Below are positions 42,049-43,741 of a stretch of DNA of 43,741 bases, in pieces; within the stretch, counting starts at the first letter, position 1; every line of letters starts with the position of its first letter. The notes beneath the pieces were generated by a model. It had not been told where the DNA came from, did no database searches, and saw only the letters and a list, made by a program, of their open reading frames with translations. Position numbers and translations under genes: made by a program. The DNA comes from Hydrogenophaga sp. (lineage in GTDB: Bacteria; Pseudomonadota; Gammaproteobacteria; Burkholderiales; Burkholderiaceae_C): the NCBI GenBank assembly GCA_021154985.1, contig JAJNQE010000016.1, forward strand, positions 1 to 43,741, given 5' to 3'.

Positions 42049-42075
42049 CTATCGACCAACTCTAGGTGCGATTGA
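42049..42075 (-). promoter_or_regulatory. Candidate sigma-28 promoter of motAB
   Basis: On the minus strand TCAATCGC (42068-42075), 11-bp spacer, GTCGATAG (42049-42056). The -10 matches GCCGATAA at 6 of 8 positions; the -35 is weak. The predicted start is about 60 bp upstream of motA and downstream of the flhC terminator. Confidence 0.45.
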
Positions 42076-42091
42076 AGGGACCCATAAACGC

Positions 42092-42119
42092 GAAATGGAC
42101 CCGCATCGGGGTCCATTTC
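42092..42119 (-). terminator. Stem-loop terminator after flhC
   Basis: A perfect 11-bp stem (GAAATGGACCC at 42092-42102 with 42109-42119) and a 6-base loop, 22 bp after the flhC stop. The following minus-strand sequence is only modestly T-rich. It separates flhDC from motAB. Confidence 0.7.
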
Positions 42120-42140
42120 AAGTTTTGAAGAACGCTCTGA

Positions 42141-42677
42141 TCAATGCAGACGCAAACCACCCGAAGCGGCGCCTTTGCCGGCACGCGCCGGTGGCTGGCA
42201 CAGGCCGCACACAAAGTGGCGATTCTCATAAGGCTCGGTCACGAAGTGGCCACCGCAGCAAGTGCACTTGGTCAGGGTCAACATGCCGTTGTCAACGAAC
42301 TTCACCAGGCGCCAGGCGCGGGTGACCGAGAGGATGGGCTCGATCGAGCTGGCCGTCATCTGGTCGTTGTACAGGCGGAAGGCCTTGATCACCGTGTCGA
42401 TCTCTTCGAGTTCGCTGCTCTTGCTCAGGTACTCGTGGATGTTGAGGAACAGCGAGGCGTGGATGTTGGGCTGCCATGTCAAGAACCAGTCGGTGGAGAA
42501 AGGCAACTGGCCTTTCGAGGGGCTCTTGCCCGCCACTTCCTTGTAGAGGCGCAACAGGCGCTCGTACGACAGCGAAGTTTCGTACTCCAGCACCTGCAGG
42601 CGGGCACCGAGCTGGATCAGGGAGACCGCACGTTCGATGTCGCGGGACTCGTTGAGGATGCTTTTGCCGACGGCCAT
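42141..42677 (-). CDS. flhC: Flagellar master activator subunit FlhC
   Basis: 178 residues. The zinc-binding Cys cluster is at C138, C140, C141, C157 and C160 (TKCTCCGGHF and FVCGLC). With FlhD it forms FlhD4C2, which activates sigma-70 class II flagellar promoters. It is separated from flhD by 132 bp filled mainly by repeat R2, which is longer than the usual short flhD-flhC gap. Confidence 0.95.
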   Translation of the reverse strand: MAVGKSILNESRDIERAVSLIQLGARLQVLEYETSLSYERLLRLYKEVAGKSPSKGQLPFSTDWFLTWQPNIHASLFLNIHEYLSKSSELEEIDTVIKAFRLYNDQMTASSIEPILSVTRAWRLVKFVDNGMLTLTKCTCCGGHFVTEPYENRHFVCGLCQPPARAGKGAASGGLRLH

Positions 42678-42712
42678 GGTGAACTCCAGAAATATGAGAA
42701 AAGCGTGTCTTC

Positions 42713-42794
42713 GCCAGGGGTGCCGCGGGACTGGCTTTGCCAGACCGCAGGCACCGCCCCCTAGAGGGGGTGACGCCGAAGGCGGCGCGGGGGT
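42713..42794 (-). repeat. Structured intergenic repeat R2, between flhD and flhC
   Basis: A reverse-orientation relative of R1. Hairpins: CTGGC-TTT-GCCAG (42731-42743), CCCCC-TAGA-GGGGG (42757-42770), CGCC-GAA-GGCG (42774-42784). It ends about 35 bp before the flhC ATG. By eye it is about three-quarters identical to R1 when reversed. Confidence 0.75.
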
Positions 42795-42809
42795 GTCCCG
42801 CTGAATCGA

Positions 42810-43145
42810 TCAGTGCGCAGCCATCGATTCAGCAAATTTCCCGGCCATGAGGATGCTGGCGTGCAGTTGCGTGGTGGTGGCGTTGTCCACCTTCTTCACG
42901 TTGTGGCTGGTCAGCAGGTTCCACACCAGGTCGTCGTCCACACGGAAGCGGCACAGCAGCATGTTGGAAGAGGCGATCTTGAGCAACTGCGCGGTGGACA
43001 GCATGCCCAGCAGGTCGGCAGCTTCTTCGGTCAGGCCGAGGCGGAACAGCGCTTCTGCACGGTCCTTGCGGATCAGGTTCTGAGCCAGCATCAGGTAGGT
43101 CAGATTGGCTTCGCGGATTTCTGCCAGGAGTTGTTCGCTGTCCAT
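42810..43145 (-). CDS. flhD: Flagellar master activator subunit FlhD
   Basis: 111 residues from the ATG at 43145, with AAGGAA upstream. Family motifs: EIREANLTYLMLAQNLIRKD, AEALFRLGLTEEAADLLGML, and LLKIASSNMLLCRFRVDDDL. The frame opens much further upstream but without coding character. FlhD dimers join FlhC to activate class II genes. The gene is divergent from fliC across about 480 bp. Confidence 0.95.
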   Translation of the reverse strand: MDSEQLLAEIREANLTYLMLAQNLIRKDRAEALFRLGLTEEAADLLGMLSTAQLLKIASSNMLLCRFRVDDDLVWNLLTSHNVKKVDNATTTQLHASILMAGKFAESMAAH

Positions 43146-43624
43146 GATGTGTTCCTTCGGTGTGGGGGTCAGCGTTGTTGGCGACTTGCTTACAACTCCT
43201 GACCCGATGTGTGTAATTGTGTCGAGGGGTAAAAAAACTTGAATCGGTAAACGGCTGTACCGAGCGTCAGGAATCCACCACCTGCACGTCATCCAAACAC
43301 CTACGTCTTTGGTTCTCAAAACGGTCCTGCCTGTGCGGGCATGGATCAGCGGGCTGCGCGGCAAAGGAAGGAACAAGCAGCAAACGCTCCTTCTTTTCCG
43401 ACGCTCGGCTTGCCCCAAACCCTCAAGAATTCACAGCTATCACCGAAATCAACTCAACGAACTGCAAATGGGTTCGTCGTCCGGCCAGTGAAGGCGGCGA
43501 GTTTTGACGGTGGAGACCCGAAGGGGTCGAACCAGCCATCGGTATCCAGCACACCCCCTGCAGAGCAGGCCGCTGGCTCCGGTAACGCGGGATCACTTTC
43601 AAAGTCCATTTACAGGAGTTAGTT
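43146..43624. other. Divergent regulatory region between flhD and fliC
   Basis: 479 bp without a credible gene. On the fliC side it holds a possible sigma-28 promoter (43423-43449), a GACCC-GAAG-GGGTC hairpin (43515-43528) in the predicted leader, and an AGGAG ribosome binding site 6 bases before fliC. On the flhD side I see a T-run (TCAAGTTTTTTT on the minus strand near 43230) and CACAAT as a possible -10, but no convincing -35. Confidence 0.6.
43423..43449 (+). promoter_or_regulatory. Candidate sigma-28 promoter of fliC
   Basis: TCAAGAAT (43423-43430), 11-bp spacer, ACCGAAAT (43442-43449). The -10 agrees with the flgM promoter's ACCGATAC at 6 of 8 positions. The predicted leader to fliC is about 170 nt. 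Confidence 0.5.
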
Positions 43625-43741
43625 ATGACCACCATCAACACGAACACGATGTCGATGAACGCTCAGCGCAACCTGAGCAGCTCGGCCGCCTCGTTGGCCA
43701 CGTCCATGCAGCGCCTGTCTTCGGGCCTGCGCGTCAACAGC
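43625..43741 (+). CDS. fliC: Flagellin FliC, N-terminal part only
   Basis: 39 codons are visible before the window ends. The sequence (TINTNTMSMNAQRNLSSSAA, then MQRLSSGLRVNS) is the conserved flagellin D0/D1 start. An AGGAG ribosome binding site lies 6 bases before the ATG. Flagellin polymerises into the filament after export. It is divergent from flhD. Confidence 0.95.
   Translation, partial: MTTINTNTMSMNAQRNLSSSAASLATSMQRLSSGLRVNS

Noticed and set aside
34057..42075. Long plus-strand frames opposite flhF, flhA and motAB (34057-35736, 36033-37610, 40357-42075)
   Set aside because: All lie opposite well-conserved flagellar genes and have the His/Gln/Arg-rich composition typical of GC-rich antisense frames.
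1..43741. CRISPR array, tRNA/rRNA genes, insertion sequences, prophage or toxin-antitoxin genes
   Set aside because: No regularly spaced repeats, tRNA-like sequences or recombinase/transposase motifs were recognised by eye. A tRNA scan and repeat search would settle this.

Overview
The window reads as a chromosomal segment of a high-GC, motile betaproteobacterium. Gene content and order (flhDC-motAB-cheYZ-flhBAF-fliA, a divergent flgAMN/flgB-L block, livGF with a following binding protein, a Bug-type binding protein) point to Burkholderiales, most likely Comamonadaceae (Hydrogenophaga/Acidovorax-like). This is inferred from protein style and intergenic repeat style, not from a database match. 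I see no rRNA, tRNA, CRISPR array, transposase or prophage gene.

Layout. 1-3988: end of a type IV pilus minor pilin/adhesin operon (pilX partial, pilY1). 4032-4778: queC, convergent. 4840-17292 (minus strand): flgBCDE, an inserted DUF6891-like gene, flgFGHIJKL and an HDOD signalling gene. 17469-19050 (plus): flgA, then flgMN behind a clear sigma-28 promoter. 19244-22576: an iron-acquisition unit (TonB-dependent receptor, PiuC-type dioxygenase, bacterioferritin-associated ferredoxin) with two Fur-box-like sites. 22647-27256 (minus): a branched-chain-type ABC transporter livG-livF-binding protein-livH-livM. 27485-29360 (minus): a fumarylacetoacetate-hydrolase-family enzyme and a Bug-type binding protein, divergent from a GntR/FadR-type regulator at 29518. 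30224-31428 (plus): DUF1275 membrane protein and glyoxalase I. 31572-43145 (minus): the second flagellar block flhDC, motAB, cheYZ, flhBAF, an FlhG-like gene, fliA and a second DUF6891-like gene. 43625 to the end (plus): the start of flagellin fliC.

How it fits together. FlhDC is the expected master activator. It would drive rod/hook/ring and export genes and FliA. FliA, held by FlgM until the hook is complete, would then drive flgMN, fliC and perhaps motAB. MotAB is the stator and CheY/CheZ set rotor switching. The usual cheA/W/R/B and receptor genes are absent between motB and cheY, so they must lie elsewhere.

The most unusual features are: (i) two paralogous DUF6891-like genes, one splitting the flg operon after flgE and one directly after fliA, each preceded by the same ~72-bp element; (ii) an FlhG-position ATPase homologue without a P-loop; (iii) a structured repeat present twice in opposite orientation, between flhD/flhC and between motA/motB, with compensating changes in its hairpins; (iv) a terminator-like hairpin inside the livG leader; (v) 10-bp-phased operator-like repeats around the GntR gene. 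All functional statements are sequence-based predictions.
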